Translations under genes and position numbers: made by a program
Source: Streptomyces tubercidicus
Lineage (GTDB): Bacteria > Actinomycetota > Actinomycetes > Streptomycetales > Streptomycetaceae
Assembly (NCBI RefSeq): GCF_027497495.1
Contig: NZ_CP114205.1
Coordinates: forward strand, 3,348,001 to 3,412,000
DNA: 64,000 nucleotides
Direction of reading: 5' to 3'
Notes under the pieces: generated by a model
The model's database searches: none
What the model saw: the letters and a program-made list of their open reading frames with translations, nothing else
What the model was told of the DNA's origin: nothing
In this document: positions 10,332 through 19,267 of the stretch, piece after piece
Layout: each line of letters starts with the position of its first letter
How positions within the stretch are numbered: the stretch's first letter is position 1

Positions 10332-10958
10332 GTGAGCCGCAGCCTTCGACGCGGCGTCCTCGCCGCCACCGTCCTTTCGCTCTCGATCGCCACGCTGTCC
10401 GCGTGCGGGGCCGGGAACGACGCCCAGACGCTGGAGGTCAAGCCGGACAACGCCGCGACCTCTGTGGGCGACATCAAGATTCAGAACGCCAACGTGATCA
10501 CCCAGCCCGAGGTCGACGCCAAGGGCCCGGCCGTGGTCTCCGCGACGGTGTTCAACAGCGGTGACAAGGACCAGAAGCTGACCGCGATCTCCGTCGACGG
10601 CACCGGCCAGACGGCCAAGCTCGCTCGGGCCGACCACGGCGCCGGGTCGATCACCGTGCCCGCCGGCGGCTCCGTCGTGATCGGTGGCGAGGGCAACCCC
10701 TCGGCCGTCCTCGCCAGCGGCCGTGAGGCCGTCCAGGACGGCAACGCACAGCCGCTGACCTTCAAGTTCAGCTCCACCGGCCAGGTGCGGATCAGCGCCT
10801 TCGTCGTCCCGGCCAAGAACTACTTCCAGGGCTACGGGCCCTCGCAGGTGCCGTCGCCCTCCGGCTCGCCGTCGCCGTCCGGTTCCGGCAAGCCCTCGGG
10901 GTCGGCGTCGCCGTCCTCCTCCACCAAGCCGGCGGAGGAGAAGCACGGCGGTCACTGA
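10332..10958 (+). CDS. Secreted lipoprotein of unknown function
   Basis: 208 residues from GTG 10332 with aaggag upstream. A basic N-terminus and hydrophobic stretch end in a lipobox (LSAC, Cys25), so the mature protein should be lipid-anchored outside the membrane. Residues ~30-165 form an all-beta-looking domain (AVVSATVFNSGDKDQKL; TVPAGGSVVIGG) resembling the copper-chaperone/immunoglobulin-like fold of actinobacterial surface lipoproteins. The last 40 residues are a Ser/Pro/Gly linker ending in Lys/His. Convergent with phoP and separated from it by a long stem-loop. Substrate unknown. An ORF start at 10242 would bury the signal peptide and is rejected. Confidence 0.75.
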   Translation: MSRSLRRGVLAATVLSLSIATLSACGAGNDAQTLEVKPDNAATSVGDIKIQNANVITQPEVDAKGPAVVSATVFNSGDKDQKLTAISVDGTGQTAKLARADHGAGSITVPAGGSVVIGGEGNPSAVLASGREAVQDGNAQPLTFKFSSTGQVRISAFVVPAKNYFQGYGPSQVPSPSGSPSPSGSGKPSGSASPSSSTKPAEEKHGGH

Positions 10959-10990
10959 GCCGGCGTGCTGACGGCGGCCGCCGTCACCCA

Positions 10991-11041
10991 CTACGCGTCA
11001 GGGGCGTCCCTCCCAACCGGAGGGGCGCCCCTGACGCGTAG
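10991..11041. terminator. Long bidirectional terminator between lipoprotein gene and phoP
   Basis: A perfect 16-bp outer stem (ctacgcgtcaggggcg at 10991-11006 and its complement at 11026-11041) continues inward for about seven more pairs, leaving a loop of about five bases. It ends 12 bases from the phoP stop, between two convergent genes, so it can serve both. Confidence 0.85.
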
Positions 11042-11053
11042 GCCGGGAGCGGT

Positions 11054-11734
11054 TTACGGCTCGAACTTGTAGCCCAGGCCGCGGACCGTGACGAGGTAGC
11101 GCGGGGCGCCCGGGTCGGGCTCGATCTTGGCGCGCAGCCGCTTGACGTGCACGTCCAGGGTCTTGGTGTCGCCCACGTAGTCGGCGCCCCAGACCCGGTC
11201 GATGAGCTGCATACGGGTCAGCACCCGGCCGGCGTTGCGCAGCAGCATCTCCAGGAGGTCGAACTCCTTGAGGGGCAGATCGACCTTGCCGCCGGCGACC
11301 GTGACGACATGGCGGTCCACGTCCATCCGGACCGGGCCGGCCTCCAGAGCCTGCGGGGTGACCTCCTCCGGCTCGCCGCGGCGGCGCATCACGGCGCGGA
11401 TACGGGCGACCAGTTCGCGGGAGGAGAAGGGCTTGGTGACGTAGTCGTCGGCTCCTATTTCCAGGCCGACGACCTTGTCGATCTCGCTGTCCTTGGCGGT
11501 CACCATGATGACCGGGACGTTGGAGCGGCCGCGCAGCTGGCGGCAGACCTCGGTGCCGGGCAGGCCGGGCAGCATCAGGTCCAGCAGAACGAGATCGGCG
11601 CCGTTGCGCTCGAACTCGTCCAGTCCGTCAGGGCCCGTAGCCGCGATGGCGACCTCGAAGCCCTCCTTGCGAAGCATGTACGACAGTGCATCGCTGAACG
11701 ATTCCTCGTCCTCGACGACAAGCACTCGGGTCAC
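11054..11734 (-). CDS. phoP: Phosphate-responsive response regulator PhoP
   Basis: 226 residues from GTG 11734 (ggagg 8 bases upstream). The receiver domain (1-120) has the acidic pocket at VVEDEE, phospho-acceptor Asp52 (LVLLDLMLPG), the Thr in MVTAKDSE and KPF. An OmpR-type winged-helix domain fills ~130-226 (LPLKEFDLLEMLLRNAGRV, TLDVHVKRLRAKIE). It activates phosphate-scavenging genes and represses many others through PHO boxes. The GTG overlaps the phoR stop (GTGA), so the pair is cotranslated. Identity is supported by divergent phoU and intervening PHO boxes. Confidence 0.95.
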   Translation of the reverse strand: MTRVLVVEDEESFSDALSYMLRKEGFEVAIAATGPDGLDEFERNGADLVLLDLMLPGLPGTEVCRQLRGRSNVPVIMVTAKDSEIDKVVGLEIGADDYVTKPFSSRELVARIRAVMRRRGEPEEVTPQALEAGPVRMDVDRHVVTVAGGKVDLPLKEFDLLEMLLRNAGRVLTRMQLIDRVWGADYVGDTKTLDVHVKRLRAKIEPDPGAPRYLVTVRGLGYKFEP

Positions 11735-12999
11735 GGAAGGACCTCCGGGGCTGGGTGAGCAGGGAGCGGATCGTTGAAGGTCTCGTACGGGCGGTCCTCG
11801 TCGTCGAGGCCCTCCGCGGAGAGGTCGGTGGGCCGTTCGCGGTCGCGTACGGCCCCGGCTTCCGGGAGACGCAGGGTGAAGGTGGAACCTTGTCCCTCGG
11901 CGCTCCACACCGTGACCTCCCCGCCGTGCGAGGCGGCCACGTGCTTGACGATGGCGAGGCCGAGGCCGGTCCCGCCGGTGGCGCGCGAGCGCGCCGGGTC
12001 GACACGGTAGAACCGCTCGAAGACGCGGTCCCGGTCCCTTTCGGATATCCCGATGCCCTGGTCGGTCACCGCGATCTCGATCAGGTCGCCGCCGGGCGCG
12101 GAGACACGGCGGCCCGCGATCCCGACGCGGGTACGCGACGGGGAGTAGTTGACGGCGTTCTCGACGAGGTTGCCCAGGGCCGCGGCGAGCTGGCCGCGGT
12201 TTCCCCAGACATGCAGGTCGGCGGTGCCGCCGGCGGCCATGGTGATCTGCTTCGCACCGGCCGGCTGGCGGCAGCGGTCCATCGCCTCGGCGACCAGCTC
12301 GTCGACCCGGACCGGCTCGGCGTCCTCCAGCGGGTCGTCGTTCTGCACCCGGGAGAGGTCGATCAGCTCCTGGACGAGGCTGGTCAGACGGGTGGCCTCG
12401 ATCTGCATCCGGCCGGCGAAGCGCTCGACGGCCTCGGGGTCGTCGCTGGCGTCCATCACGGCCTCGGAGAGCAGCGACAGCGCGCCGACCGGCGTCTTGA
12501 GCTCATGGCTGACGTTGGCCACGAAGTCGCGGCGGACCGCCTCGATACGGCGGGCTTCGGTGAGGTCCTCGACCAGCAGGAGGACGAGGCGGGAGCCGAG
12601 CGGGGCGACTCTGGCGGAGACCGCGAGGGCCTCGCCGCGGCCGGTGCCGCGGCGCGGGAGATCCAGCTCGACCTGGCGTATCTCGCCGTCCCTGCGGGTG
12701 TCGCGGGCCATCTGCATCATCGGTTCGACGGCGAGCTTGCCGCCGCGGACCAGCCCGAGGGCGTACGCGGCGGAGCTGGCCTTGACGACGGCGTCGGCCT
12801 CGTCGAGCACCACGGCGGAGGAGCGGAGCACGGAGAGCACCGTGTCGACCCCGGGGGGCAGCACGGCGTCCGTGTGCAGTGAGCTGCGGGTGGGTTTGGC
12901 CTGGTCGCGCTCGCTCCAGCGGAACGCCAGCATGGCGAAGACGCCGGTGCACAATCCGGCGATCGCTGCCACTGCGGCGACGGCCGCATCCACGTTCAT
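11731..12999 (-). CDS. phoR: Phosphate sensor histidine kinase PhoR (SenX3-like)
   Basis: 422 residues from ATG 12999. One membrane segment (~4-25) is followed by a PAS-like sensor region (~50-150), then the HisKA domain with His165 (FVANVSHELKTP). The ATPase domain shows the N box (NLVENAVNYSPS), G1 (VTDQGIGI) and G2 (GTGLGLAIVKH). In Streptomyces this kinase signals phosphate limitation to PhoP. There is only one transmembrane helix and no large extracellular domain, typical of the actinobacterial form. An upstream extension to 13101 crosses a PHO-box region and is rejected. Confidence 0.95.
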   Translation of the reverse strand: MNVDAAVAAVAAIAGLCTGVFAMLAFRWSERDQAKPTRSSLHTDAVLPPGVDTVLSVLRSSAVVLDEADAVVKASSAAYALGLVRGGKLAVEPMMQMARDTRRDGEIRQVELDLPRRGTGRGEALAVSARVAPLGSRLVLLLVEDLTEARRIEAVRRDFVANVSHELKTPVGALSLLSEAVMDASDDPEAVERFAGRMQIEATRLTSLVQELIDLSRVQNDDPLEDAEPVRVDELVAEAMDRCRQPAGAKQITMAAGGTADLHVWGNRGQLAAALGNLVENAVNYSPSRTRVGIAGRRVSAPGGDLIEIAVTDQGIGISERDRDRVFERFYRVDPARSRATGGTGLGLAIVKHVAASHGGEVTVWSAEGQGSTFTLRLPEAGAVRDRERPTDLSAEGLDDEDRPYETFNDPLPAHPAPEVLP

Positions 13000-13062
13000 G
13001 ACTCCAAGGTTATGCGCCGGGTCGGACACTTCCCCAGCCGTCCGGAGCCCTGCTCGAACACC

Positions 13063-13106
13063 CGTCGCCCAGAGTTCACCGTGGCGTCCGCTCGGGTTCA
13101 CTCCGG
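13063..13106. promoter_or_regulatory. PHO box near phoR
   Basis: Successive 11-base units start at 13074 (gttcaccgtgg), 13085 (cgtccgctcgg) and 13096 (gttcactccgg). The 22-base phase of gttcac matches the known PhoP direct-repeat site of Streptomyces. It lies about 70 bases before the phoR ATG. The 18 bases cgtcgcccagagttcacc (13063-13080) recur exactly in the second box. Confidence 0.7.
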
Positions 13107-13223
13107 AGGCCGGTGCGGTACGTGTGCCCCCGCGCCGTATGTCCCTAGGAAAACCGGCCGACCGGTCTGCCGCTCCGGCGCACCGCCAGGTGAACCGCCC
13201 GGCCGGCCCCCGGGCAGTGAGGG

Positions 13224-13278
13224 CGTCGCCCAGAGTTCACCTTCACGACGGTGCCGGTTCACCTCCGGTGGCACCGGA
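13224..13278. promoter_or_regulatory. PHO box on the phoU side
   Basis: 11-base units at 13235 (gttcaccttca), 13246 (cgacggtgccg), 13257 (gttcacctccg) and 13268 (gtggcaccgga), again with gttcacc 22 bases apart. It begins with the same 18-base block as the other box (13224-13241). It sits in the 535-base divergent gap 13000-13534, about 260 bases before phoU. Outside the two boxes this gap holds no recognised gene. Confidence 0.7.
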
Positions 13279-13534
13279 GGTCGCGCGGCGCCCGCAGGGT
13301 GAGGGTGCGGGTGCCGGACCGGTCCCGCACCGACGCGCGCCCGGACACCCTGAGCGAACCGCGGGCGAGGGCCCTCCGGAGCACGGCACCGCGGGGTACC
13401 TGCTCCGTGGAGCACTTCCCGGGGGACGGGCCGCGCGGGCACCGGCCGTGAGAGCGTGGGCACAGGTCACCCTGCACCCCGTTCCACCTCTCACCCACGC
13501 CACATCACCACATCGAAGCGAGAGAAGGTCACTG

Positions 13535-14212
13535 ATGCGGGACGCGTACCACGAGGAGCTGGATTCGATCGGCGAGGGCCTGGTCGAGATGGCCCGGCTC
13601 GTCGGCTCCGCGATCGGGCGCGCCACCACGGCGATTCTCGACGCGGACCTCAAGCTGGCCGAGAACGTCATCGCCGCCGACGAGAAGGTCGACGACCTCC
13701 AGCGCGACCTGGAGGCCCGTGCGATCGCCCTACTGGCGCGGCAGCAGCCGGTCGCCACCGATCTGCGGATCGTCGTCACCTCGCTGCGGATGAGCGCCGA
13801 CCTGGAGCGCTCCGGCGACCTGGCCCAGCATGTGGCCAAGCTGGCCCGGCTGCGCTTCCCGCAGACGGCCGTTCCGCAGGATCTGCACGCCACCATCCTG
13901 GAGATGGGGCAGCTGGCGCAGCGCCTGATGGCCAAGGCCGCCGAGGTCATCATCACCAAGGACGTCGATCTCGCGCTGCAGCTGGAGCAGGACGACGACG
14001 CGATGGACATGCTGCACCGCACGCTCTTCCAGCACCTGATGGACGACCGCTGGAAGCACGGCATCGAGACGGCCGTGGATGTGACCCTGCTGGGCCGCTA
14101 CTACGAGCGCTTCGCCGACCACGCGGTGTCCGTCGCCAAGCGGGTCGTCTACCTGGTGACCGGCGAGCACGCCGACGAGATCGCCCCGCCGACGGCGGTG
14201 GAGGGGGCGTAA
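13535..14212 (+). CDS. phoU: Phosphate transport/signalling regulator PhoU
   Basis: 225 residues from ATG 13535, preceded by gagaagg. Two homologous three-helix bundles contain the acidic metal-binding motifs of the family (DEKVDDLQRDLE, ~residues 49-60, and ERFADHAVSVAK near the C-terminus, plus SADLERSGDLAQHV in the middle). PhoU links the phosphate ABC importer to PhoR and dampens the Pho response. It is divergent from phoR-phoP across the PHO boxes, the standard actinobacterial arrangement. A frame that reads in from phoR antisense DNA is spurious. Confidence 0.95.
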   Translation: MRDAYHEELDSIGEGLVEMARLVGSAIGRATTAILDADLKLAENVIAADEKVDDLQRDLEARAIALLARQQPVATDLRIVVTSLRMSADLERSGDLAQHVAKLARLRFPQTAVPQDLHATILEMGQLAQRLMAKAAEVIITKDVDLALQLEQDDDAMDMLHRTLFQHLMDDRWKHGIETAVDVTLLGRYYERFADHAVSVAKRVVYLVTGEHADEIAPPTAVEGA

Positions 14213-14347
14213 CGGCACCGGCGGGCGGAGGGCGCGAGTCCGCTCCGTGGGCCACCGTGCGCCGTTGACGTGTGCTTCCGCGCGCCGTTGATGCGCCTCG
14301 TCACCCGGGCGTGCAATGGGCGGCAGGTGACCCCTAGGAGGCAATGC

Positions 14348-14506
14348 ATGGCACCCATGGCGGACTCCCTCAACCCCGCGGCATCCGACGCCCCGACGGC
14401 TGTCGAACGCCCGCGGCTCCCTCTGCTCGGCGCCTGTGGCTGCGGCTCCGGCTGCAGCTGCGGCTGCCAGTCGGGCGGACCGTGCCAGTGCGGCGGCGGC
14501 TGCTAG
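14348..14506 (+). CDS. Small cysteine-rich peptide (metallothionein-like)
   Basis: 52 residues with a perfect aggagg site (14336-14341) six bases before ATG 14348. The first 28 residues are an ordinary Ala/Pro-rich lead; the last ~24 contain eight cysteines in CxC and CxxxC spacing (GACGCGSGCSCGC, then CQCGGGC) and end on Cys. This pattern suits metal chelation; a modified-peptide precursor is an alternative, but no maturation enzyme is nearby. The next, convergent gene encodes a DUF4242 protein whose S. coelicolor relative is reported as a nickel binder, which favours a metal role. It is 135 bases after phoU. Confidence 0.75.
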   Translation: MAPMADSLNPAASDAPTAVERPRLPLLGACGCGSGCSCGCQSGGPCQCGGGC

Positions 14507-14529
14507 CGCATCTCGACGGCACAGCGCGA

Positions 14530-14565
14530 CGGCGGCCCCGACCGGTCTTCCGGTCGGGGCCGCCG
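14530..14565. terminator. Bidirectional terminator between the Cys-rich peptide and DUF4242 genes
   Basis: A perfect 16-bp stem (14530-14545 with 14550-14565) closes a four-base tctt loop, between two convergent stops at 14506 and 14580. Confidence 0.85.
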
Positions 14566-14579
14566 CTGTACGGTCCGGG

Positions 14580-14828
14580 TCACACGCTGAGCGTCAGCGG
14601 ATGGATCTCGTCCGCCCTGTGGCCGGCGCGCTCATGGATGCGCTGCACCGCGCCCGCCGACGGCGCATCCGACAGACAGAACACATCCCCGGACTCGGTG
14701 TCGGCCCAGGCATGCTCGAAGGTCACGCCTTCCTCGCTCTGAATGGCGAGGTCGGCCTGGTGTGCCGCGTTGAGCTGGTCGGCCGTGAGGCCCTGCATAT
14801 CGTGATGGATGTCCATGAACTTGGGCAT
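14580..14828 (-). CDS. DUF4242 ferredoxin-like protein, SCO4226-type nickel-binding family
   Basis: 82 residues (MPKFMDIHHDMQG to the C-terminus) forming one small alpha/beta barrel-like domain. Histidines His8, His9 and His22, and the segment HAWADTESGDVFCLSDAPSA, match the DUF4242 family as I recall it; the S. coelicolor member SCO4226 has been reported as a dimeric nickel-binding protein. ATG 14828 has ggag nine bases upstream; ATG 14837 would sit directly on that site and is less likely. It may act in metal buffering with the adjacent Cys-rich peptide (inference). Confidence 0.8.
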   Translation of the reverse strand: MPKFMDIHHDMQGLTADQLNAAHQADLAIQSEEGVTFEHAWADTESGDVFCLSDAPSAGAVQRIHERAGHRADEIHPLTLSV

Positions 14829-14954
14829 CTGGCTCATCTCCAGGTAGCAGACGACAGCACCCCCTCTTCCATGCTGCCTCCGCCTGGCCGGGCCGCATCC
14901 AGGGGCGCCGGGGCGGCGCCGGCCCCCGGCCCGCGCACCGGCCCAAAACGCCGG

Positions 14955-14997
14955 CAAGCCCCCGGCCGGCGGGGGAAAACCGCAGGCCGGGGGCTTG
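14955..14997 (-). terminator. Stem-loop terminator of the phosphoglycerate mutase gene
   Basis: Arms caagcccccggcc (14955-14967) and ggccgggggcttg (14985-14997) pair perfectly over 13 bp, starting 14 bases after the gpmA stop. Confidence 0.8.
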
Positions 14998-15010
14998 ATC
15001 GTGGTGCTGG

Positions 15011-15772
15011 TTACTTCTTCTTGCCCTGGTTCTTGACGGCCTCGATGGCGGCCTTGGCGGCCTCCGGGTCGAGGTAGGTGCCGCCGGGGGTGACCGGGCG
15101 GAAGTCGGCGTCGAGCTCGTAGGCGAGCGGGATGCCGGTGGGGATGTTCAGGCCGGCGATCTTCTCGTCGGAGATGCCGTCGAGGTGCTTGACCAGGGCG
15201 CGCAGGCTGTTGCCGTGGGCGGCGACCAGGACCGTGCGGCCGGCGAGGAGGTCCGGGACGATGCCGTCGTACCAGTACGGCAGCATGCGGACGACGACGT
15301 CCTTGAGGCACTCGGTCTTCGGGCGCAGCTCCGGCGGGATCGACGCATAGCGCGGGTCGTCCGACTGGGAGAACTCGGCGCCGTCCGCCAGGGCGGGCGG
15401 CGGGGTGTCGTACGAGCGGCGCCAGAGCATGAACTGCTCCTCGCCGAACTCGGCCAGCGTCTGCGCCTTGTCCTTGCCCTGCAGCGCGCCGTAGTGGCGC
15501 TCGTTCAGCCGCCAGCTGCGGTGGACCGGGATCCAGTGCCGGTCGGCGGACTCCAGGGCCAGCTGCGCGGTGCGGATGGCGCGCTTCTGGAGGGAGGTGT
15601 GCACGACGTCGGGGAGCAGGCCGGCGTCCTTGAGCAGCTCTCCGCCGCGGACTGCCTCCTTCTCACCCTTCTCGTTGAGATTGACGTCCACCCAGCCGGT
15701 GAACAGGTTCTTCGCGTTCCATTCGCTCTCGCCGTGGCGAAGGAGGATCAGCTTGTACGGTGCGTCGGCCAT
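15011..15772 (-). CDS. gpmA: 2,3-bisphosphoglycerate-dependent phosphoglycerate mutase
   Basis: 253 residues, the normal size. The phospho-histidine motif LRHGESEWN (~10-18) and the second catalytic histidine in [17 protein letters not shown] are present, with [13 protein letters not shown] between them. It interconverts 3- and 2-phosphoglycerate in glycolysis and gluconeogenesis. The C-terminus is Lys-rich (NQGKKK). Transcribed alone with a clear terminator. Confidence 0.95.
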   Translation of the reverse strand: MADAPYKLILLRHGESEWNAKNLFTGWVDVNLNEKGEKEAVRGGELLKDAGLLPDVVHTSLQKRAIRTAQLALESADRHWIPVHRSWRLNERHYGALQGKDKAQTLAEFGEEQFMLWRRSYDTPPPALADGAEFSQSDDPRYASIPPELRPKTECLKDVVVRMLPYWYDGIVPDLLAGRTVLVAAHGNSLRALVKHLDGISDEKIAGLNIPTGIPLAYELDADFRPVTPGGTYLDPEAAKAAIEAVKNQGKKK

Positions 15773-15920
15773 GGCGTCGAGCGTAATCCACCTGCGGAAC
15801 CGGCCCTGCGCGGGTCCAGGAGCTGGGATCCCCGATGGCGTTTGACGCTTTCCGTCAATTGAGTGGCAGGCCGCGCCGACGCGTCAGTAGCGTGCGGACG
15901 TCGTCTACGGGGGAAGTGTC

Positions 15921-17252
15921 ATGTCCGCATCTTTAACCGGCCCCACCAGGCGGTCCGGTCTCCGACGGGCCGTCGTGGAGAGCGTCTCCGGCCTCCCCGG
16001 TCAGTTCTGGTGGCTGTGGACCAGCACCTTGATCAACCGGCTGGGCGCCTTCGTCGCCACCTTCCTCGCGCTCTACCTGACAGTCGAGCGCGGCTACTCG
16101 GCCTCGTACGCCGGACTGGTGGCGGCGCTGCACGGTCTGGGCGGAGTGATCGCTTCCGTGGGCGCCGGAGTGATGACCGACCGGCTCGGCCGCCGGCCCA
16201 CCATGCTGATCGCGCAGCTGTCGACGGCGGCGTCCGTCGCGCTGCTCGGCTTCATGACGGACCCGGTCGCCATCGCGGTGGTCGCGGGCCTCGTCGGGCT
16301 GGCGAGCAACGCGTCCCGCCCGGCCGTCCAGGCGATGATGGCGGACATCGTCGCCCCGGAGGACCGCGTCCGCGCCTTCTCGCTGAACTACTGGGCGATC
16401 AACCTCGGCTTCGCCATCTCCTCCACCGCCGCCGGGCTCATCGCCGAACACGGCTACTTGGCCCTCTTCCTGGGCGAATCCACGCTCGTACTGGCCTGTG
16501 CACTGGTCGTCTTCTGGAAACTCCCGGAGTCCCGCCCCGCCGCGAGTACTCCGGACGGCCCGGACGCCACCGGCCCGGCGCCCGCCCCCGTCTCCATGCG
16601 GACCGTCCTGCGCGACGGCCGGTTCATGACGGTCGTCGGCCTCAACCTGCTGCTCGCGCTGCTCTTCCAGCAGGCTTATGTCTCGATGCCCGTGTCGATG
16701 GGTCAGGACGGCTTCTCCAGCGCCGACTTCGGCCTGGTCATCGCGGTCAACGGCGTGCTCATCGTGCTGCTGCAGATCCCCGTGACGCGGTTCATCGAAC
16801 ACCGCAGCCCGGCCCTGCTGCTCATCGGCTCGTCGCTGCTCGCGGGCTACGGCTTCGGGCTGACCGCGCTGGCCGGTTCGGTCGCCATGTACGCCGTCGC
16901 CGTCACCGTCTGGACCCTTGGCGAGATCATCAACTCCCCTACCCAGATGGGCCTGGTGGTGCGGCTGTCCCCGCTGCACGGCCGCGGCCGCTACCAGGGC
17001 ATGTACTCCCTGTCCTGGTCCGTCGCGGCCCTGGTGGCTCCTCTGCTTGGCGGTGTGGTGATCGACCAGTACGGTGCCGATGCCCTGTGGGCCGGCTGCG
17101 CGGCCGTCGGCACGCTGGCCGCGGTGGGCTATGGGCTCCTGCTCCAGAACCTGCCGGAGGAGTCGGGCACGGGGGCGGTGGCGGCGGCGGGGCAGCCCAC
17201 CGGTGAACCGGCCGTGGCCCCGGCCAAGACAGCGGGCGAGCCGGTGCCGTAA
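15921..17252 (+). CDS. Major facilitator superfamily efflux transporter
   Basis: 443 residues with about 12 hydrophobic segments. The loop 2-3 MFS signature is seen as GAGVMTDRLGRRPTM, and SPTQMGLVVRLSPLHGRGRYQG matches drug-resistance-type MFS proteins of actinobacteria. A hydrophilic central loop (~205-225) separates the two six-helix halves. The C-terminal tail is Ala/Gly/Pro-rich. Likely a proton-linked exporter of a small molecule; substrate unknown. Divergent from gpmA; no regulator next to it. Confidence 0.88.
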   Translation: MSASLTGPTRRSGLRRAVVESVSGLPGQFWWLWTSTLINRLGAFVATFLALYLTVERGYSASYAGLVAALHGLGGVIASVGAGVMTDRLGRRPTMLIAQLSTAASVALLGFMTDPVAIAVVAGLVGLASNASRPAVQAMMADIVAPEDRVRAFSLNYWAINLGFAISSTAAGLIAEHGYLALFLGESTLVLACALVVFWKLPESRPAASTPDGPDATGPAPAPVSMRTVLRDGRFMTVVGLNLLLALLFQQAYVSMPVSMGQDGFSSADFGLVIAVNGVLIVLLQIPVTRFIEHRSPALLLIGSSLLAGYGFGLTALAGSVAMYAVAVTVWTLGEIINSPTQMGLVVRLSPLHGRGRYQGMYSLSWSVAALVAPLLGGVVIDQYGADALWAGCAAVGTLAAVGYGLLLQNLPEESGTGAVAAAGQPTGEPAVAPAKTAGEPVP

Positions 17253-17275
17253 GAGGGAACTCAACGCGTGGGCGG

Positions 17276-17328
17276 GGTGGCGGAGTTCGCTCCCCCGCCC
17301 GAGGTGGCGGAGTTCGCTCCCCCGCCCG
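17276..17328. repeat. 26-bp direct repeat with 1-bp spacer
   Basis: Two copies, 17276-17301 and 17303-17328, share the 26-base block that starts ggtggcggagttcgc and ends ccgcccg. They lie in the 88-base gap between the convergent MFS and YbjN genes. Confidence 0.8.
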
Positions 17329-17340
17329 GGGCCCGTACGG

Positions 17341-17904
17341 CTACGCGGACGGCCGCTGGGTCAGATGCGCGAAGGCGTCCAGGTTGCGGGTGGACTCGCC
17401 GCGGGAGACCCGCCAGGCGTACTCCTTGCGGATCGCCGTGGCGAAGCCCATCTCCAGCAGGGTGTTGAAGCTGCCGTCGGCGTTCTCCAGGACCGTGCCG
17501 AGGATGCGGTCGAGGGTGTCGGGGGTGACGGCGGTCAGCGGGAGCTTGCCCACGAGGTAGATGTCGCCGAGCTTGTCGATCGCGTAACCGACGCCGTAGA
17601 GGCGGGTGTTGCGTTCGAGGAGCCAGCGGTGCACGGCCTCGTGGTTCTCGTCGGGGCGGCGGACGACGAAGGCGTTGATGGAGAGGGAGTGCCGGCCGAC
17701 GACGAGCGAGCAGGTCGTGGAGAGCTTGCGGGTGCCGGGGAGCGTGATGACGTAGGTGCCCTCGGAGGGGGACTCCCACTCCAGGCCGGCGTCGGTCAGC
17801 GTCTGCTCCACCACGGTCCGCGCGGCCGTACCGGAGGCCACGGCGGTCCCGGCCGTCCCCTCGCCCGTCCCGTTCACACCGTGCTCCTCGCCCGTGTCAC
17901 CCAT
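17341..17904 (-). CDS. YbjN-domain protein
   Basis: 187 residues. After a low-complexity N-terminus (1-30) comes a single YbjN-type domain with [39 protein letters not shown] and [15 protein letters not shown]. YbjN folds resemble type III secretion chaperones, and in Corynebacteriales and Streptomyces such genes often sit beside mshA. The start overlaps the end of mshA by eight bases, so the two are cotranslated. This pairing suggests a link to mycothiol or redox metabolism, but none is demonstrated by the sequence. Confidence 0.82.
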   Translation of the reverse strand: MGDTGEEHGVNGTGEGTAGTAVASGTAARTVVEQTLTDAGLEWESPSEGTYVITLPGTRKLSTTCSLVVGRHSLSINAFVVRRPDENHEAVHRWLLERNTRLYGVGYAIDKLGDIYLVGKLPLTAVTPDTLDRILGTVLENADGSFNTLLEMGFATAIRKEYAWRVSRGESTRNLDAFAHLTQRPSA

Positions 17905-19267
17905 GGAGCGATCGTAGGTGACGGCGGTGCTCCTGCATGGCGGCGGTGTAGACGTCGCCGGTCGCGGCGGCGGCGGTGTCCCAGCCGAAGGACTGGGCGT
18001 GCCGGGCGGCGTCCGTGCCCATCCGGGCGGGCAGGGCCGGGTCCGCGACGAAGCGGGCGAGCGCGCGGGCGTAGTCGGCCGGGTCGTGGCCGGTGACGAG
18101 GAATCCGCTGACGCCGTCGCGCACCGCCACCGGCAGGCCGCCGACCGCGGCCGCGACGACCGGGGTGCCGCTGGCCTGGGCCTCGATGGCGACCAGTCCG
18201 AAGGATTCGCTGTACGAGGGCATGACCAGCACGGATGCCGCGCGGTACCAGTCGGCGAGCTGTTCCTGGCCGACCGGCGGGCGGAACTGCACCAGATCCG
18301 CGATACCGAGCCTGGCGGCCAGCTTCTGCAGGCCCTCGGGCTTGGCCAGACCGCTGCCGCTGGGCCCGCCGACCACGGGCACCACCAGACGGGAGCGCAG
18401 CGAGGGGTCCCCGTCCACCAGGGCGGCGACCGCGCGCAGCAGGATGTCGGGGGCCTTCAGCGGCTGTATACGGCCGGCGAAGAGCGGAATGACCGCGTCC
18501 TGCGGCAGGCCGAGGCGGGCGCGGGCGGCGGCCCGGCTCTCGGCGACCTCGCCGCCGGTGGGCCGGAAGCGGTCGAGGTTGACGCCGGGGTGCACCACGG
18601 CGACCTTGCCGGGGTCGGCCTCGTAATGCCGGGCGAGCTCGGCCGCCTCCTCGGCGGTGTTGGCTATCAGGCGGTCCGCGGCCCGGACGATCTGGGTCTC
18701 GCCGATCACCCGGGCGGGCGGCTCGGGGGTGTCACCGGCGGCCAGCGCGGCGTTCTTGACCTTGGCCATGGTGTGCATGGCGTGCACCAGCGGGACGCCC
18801 CAGCGCTCTCCGGCCAGCCAGCCGACATGGCCGGAGAGCCAGTAATGGGAGTGCACCAGGTCGTAGTAGCCGGGGCGGTGGCCGGCCCAGGCCTGCATCA
18901 CGCCGTGGGTGAAGGCGCACAGCTGGGCGGGCAGCTCCTCCTTCGCCAGGCCCTCGTACGGACCGGCGTCCACATGCCGTACGAGGACGCCGGGGGCCAG
19001 CTCGACGGCGGGCGGGAGGGTGCCGGTGGTGGCGCGGGTGAAGATCTCCACCTCGATGTTGATCGAGGCGAGCTTCCTGGCCAGCTCGACGATGTAGACG
19101 TTCATGCCGCCGGCGTCGCCGGTGCCGGGCTGGTGCAGCGGGGAGGTGTGGACGCTGAGCATCGCCACCCGCCGGGGGCGGCGGGGGCTGCCGGGCATCC
19201 GCAGCCGGGCCTGGCCCGGGAACTGGCCATGGGGACGACTGCGGAGCCGGGACACTTGTGGGCTCAC
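17897..19267 (-). CDS. mshA: D-inositol-3-phosphate glycosyltransferase, mycothiol step 1
   Basis: 456 residues from GTG 19267 with aggaggt upstream. GT4-family features are clear: [14 protein letters not shown] near the N-terminus for acceptor binding, [11 protein letters not shown], and the catalytic E-x7-E motif in [16 protein letters not shown]. It transfers GlcNAc from UDP-GlcNAc to inositol-3-phosphate, starting mycothiol synthesis. The first ~35 residues are a basic, variable lead. The last enzyme of the pathway, MshD, is also in this window (50439-51377). Confidence 0.95.
   Translation of the reverse strand: MSPQVSRLRSRPHGQFPGQARLRMPGSPRRPRRVAMLSVHTSPLHQPGTGDAGGMNVYIVELARKLASINIEVEIFTRATTGTLPPAVELAPGVLVRHVDAGPYEGLAKEELPAQLCAFTHGVMQAWAGHRPGYYDLVHSHYWLSGHVGWLAGERWGVPLVHAMHTMAKVKNAALAAGDTPEPPARVIGETQIVRAADRLIANTAEEAAELARHYEADPGKVAVVHPGVNLDRFRPTGGEVAESRAAARARLGLPQDAVIPLFAGRIQPLKAPDILLRAVAALVDGDPSLRSRLVVPVVGGPSGSGLAKPEGLQKLAARLGIADLVQFRPPVGQEQLADWYRAASVLVMPSYSESFGLVAIEAQASGTPVVAAAVGGLPVAVRDGVSGFLVTGHDPADYARALARFVADPALPARMGTDAARHAQSFGWDTAAAATGDVYTAAMQEHRRHLRSLHG

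Noticed and set aside
12149..13534. N-terminal extension of the phoU frame through phoR antisense DNA
   Set aside because: It crosses both PHO boxes; ATG 13535 has a good ribosome site and gives the family length.
14348..14506. Lanthipeptide or thiazole-type precursor
   Set aside because: Leader-plus-Cys/Ser/Gly tail is suggestive, but no cyclase, dehydratase or protease gene is near; the metal-binding reading fits the neighbour better.
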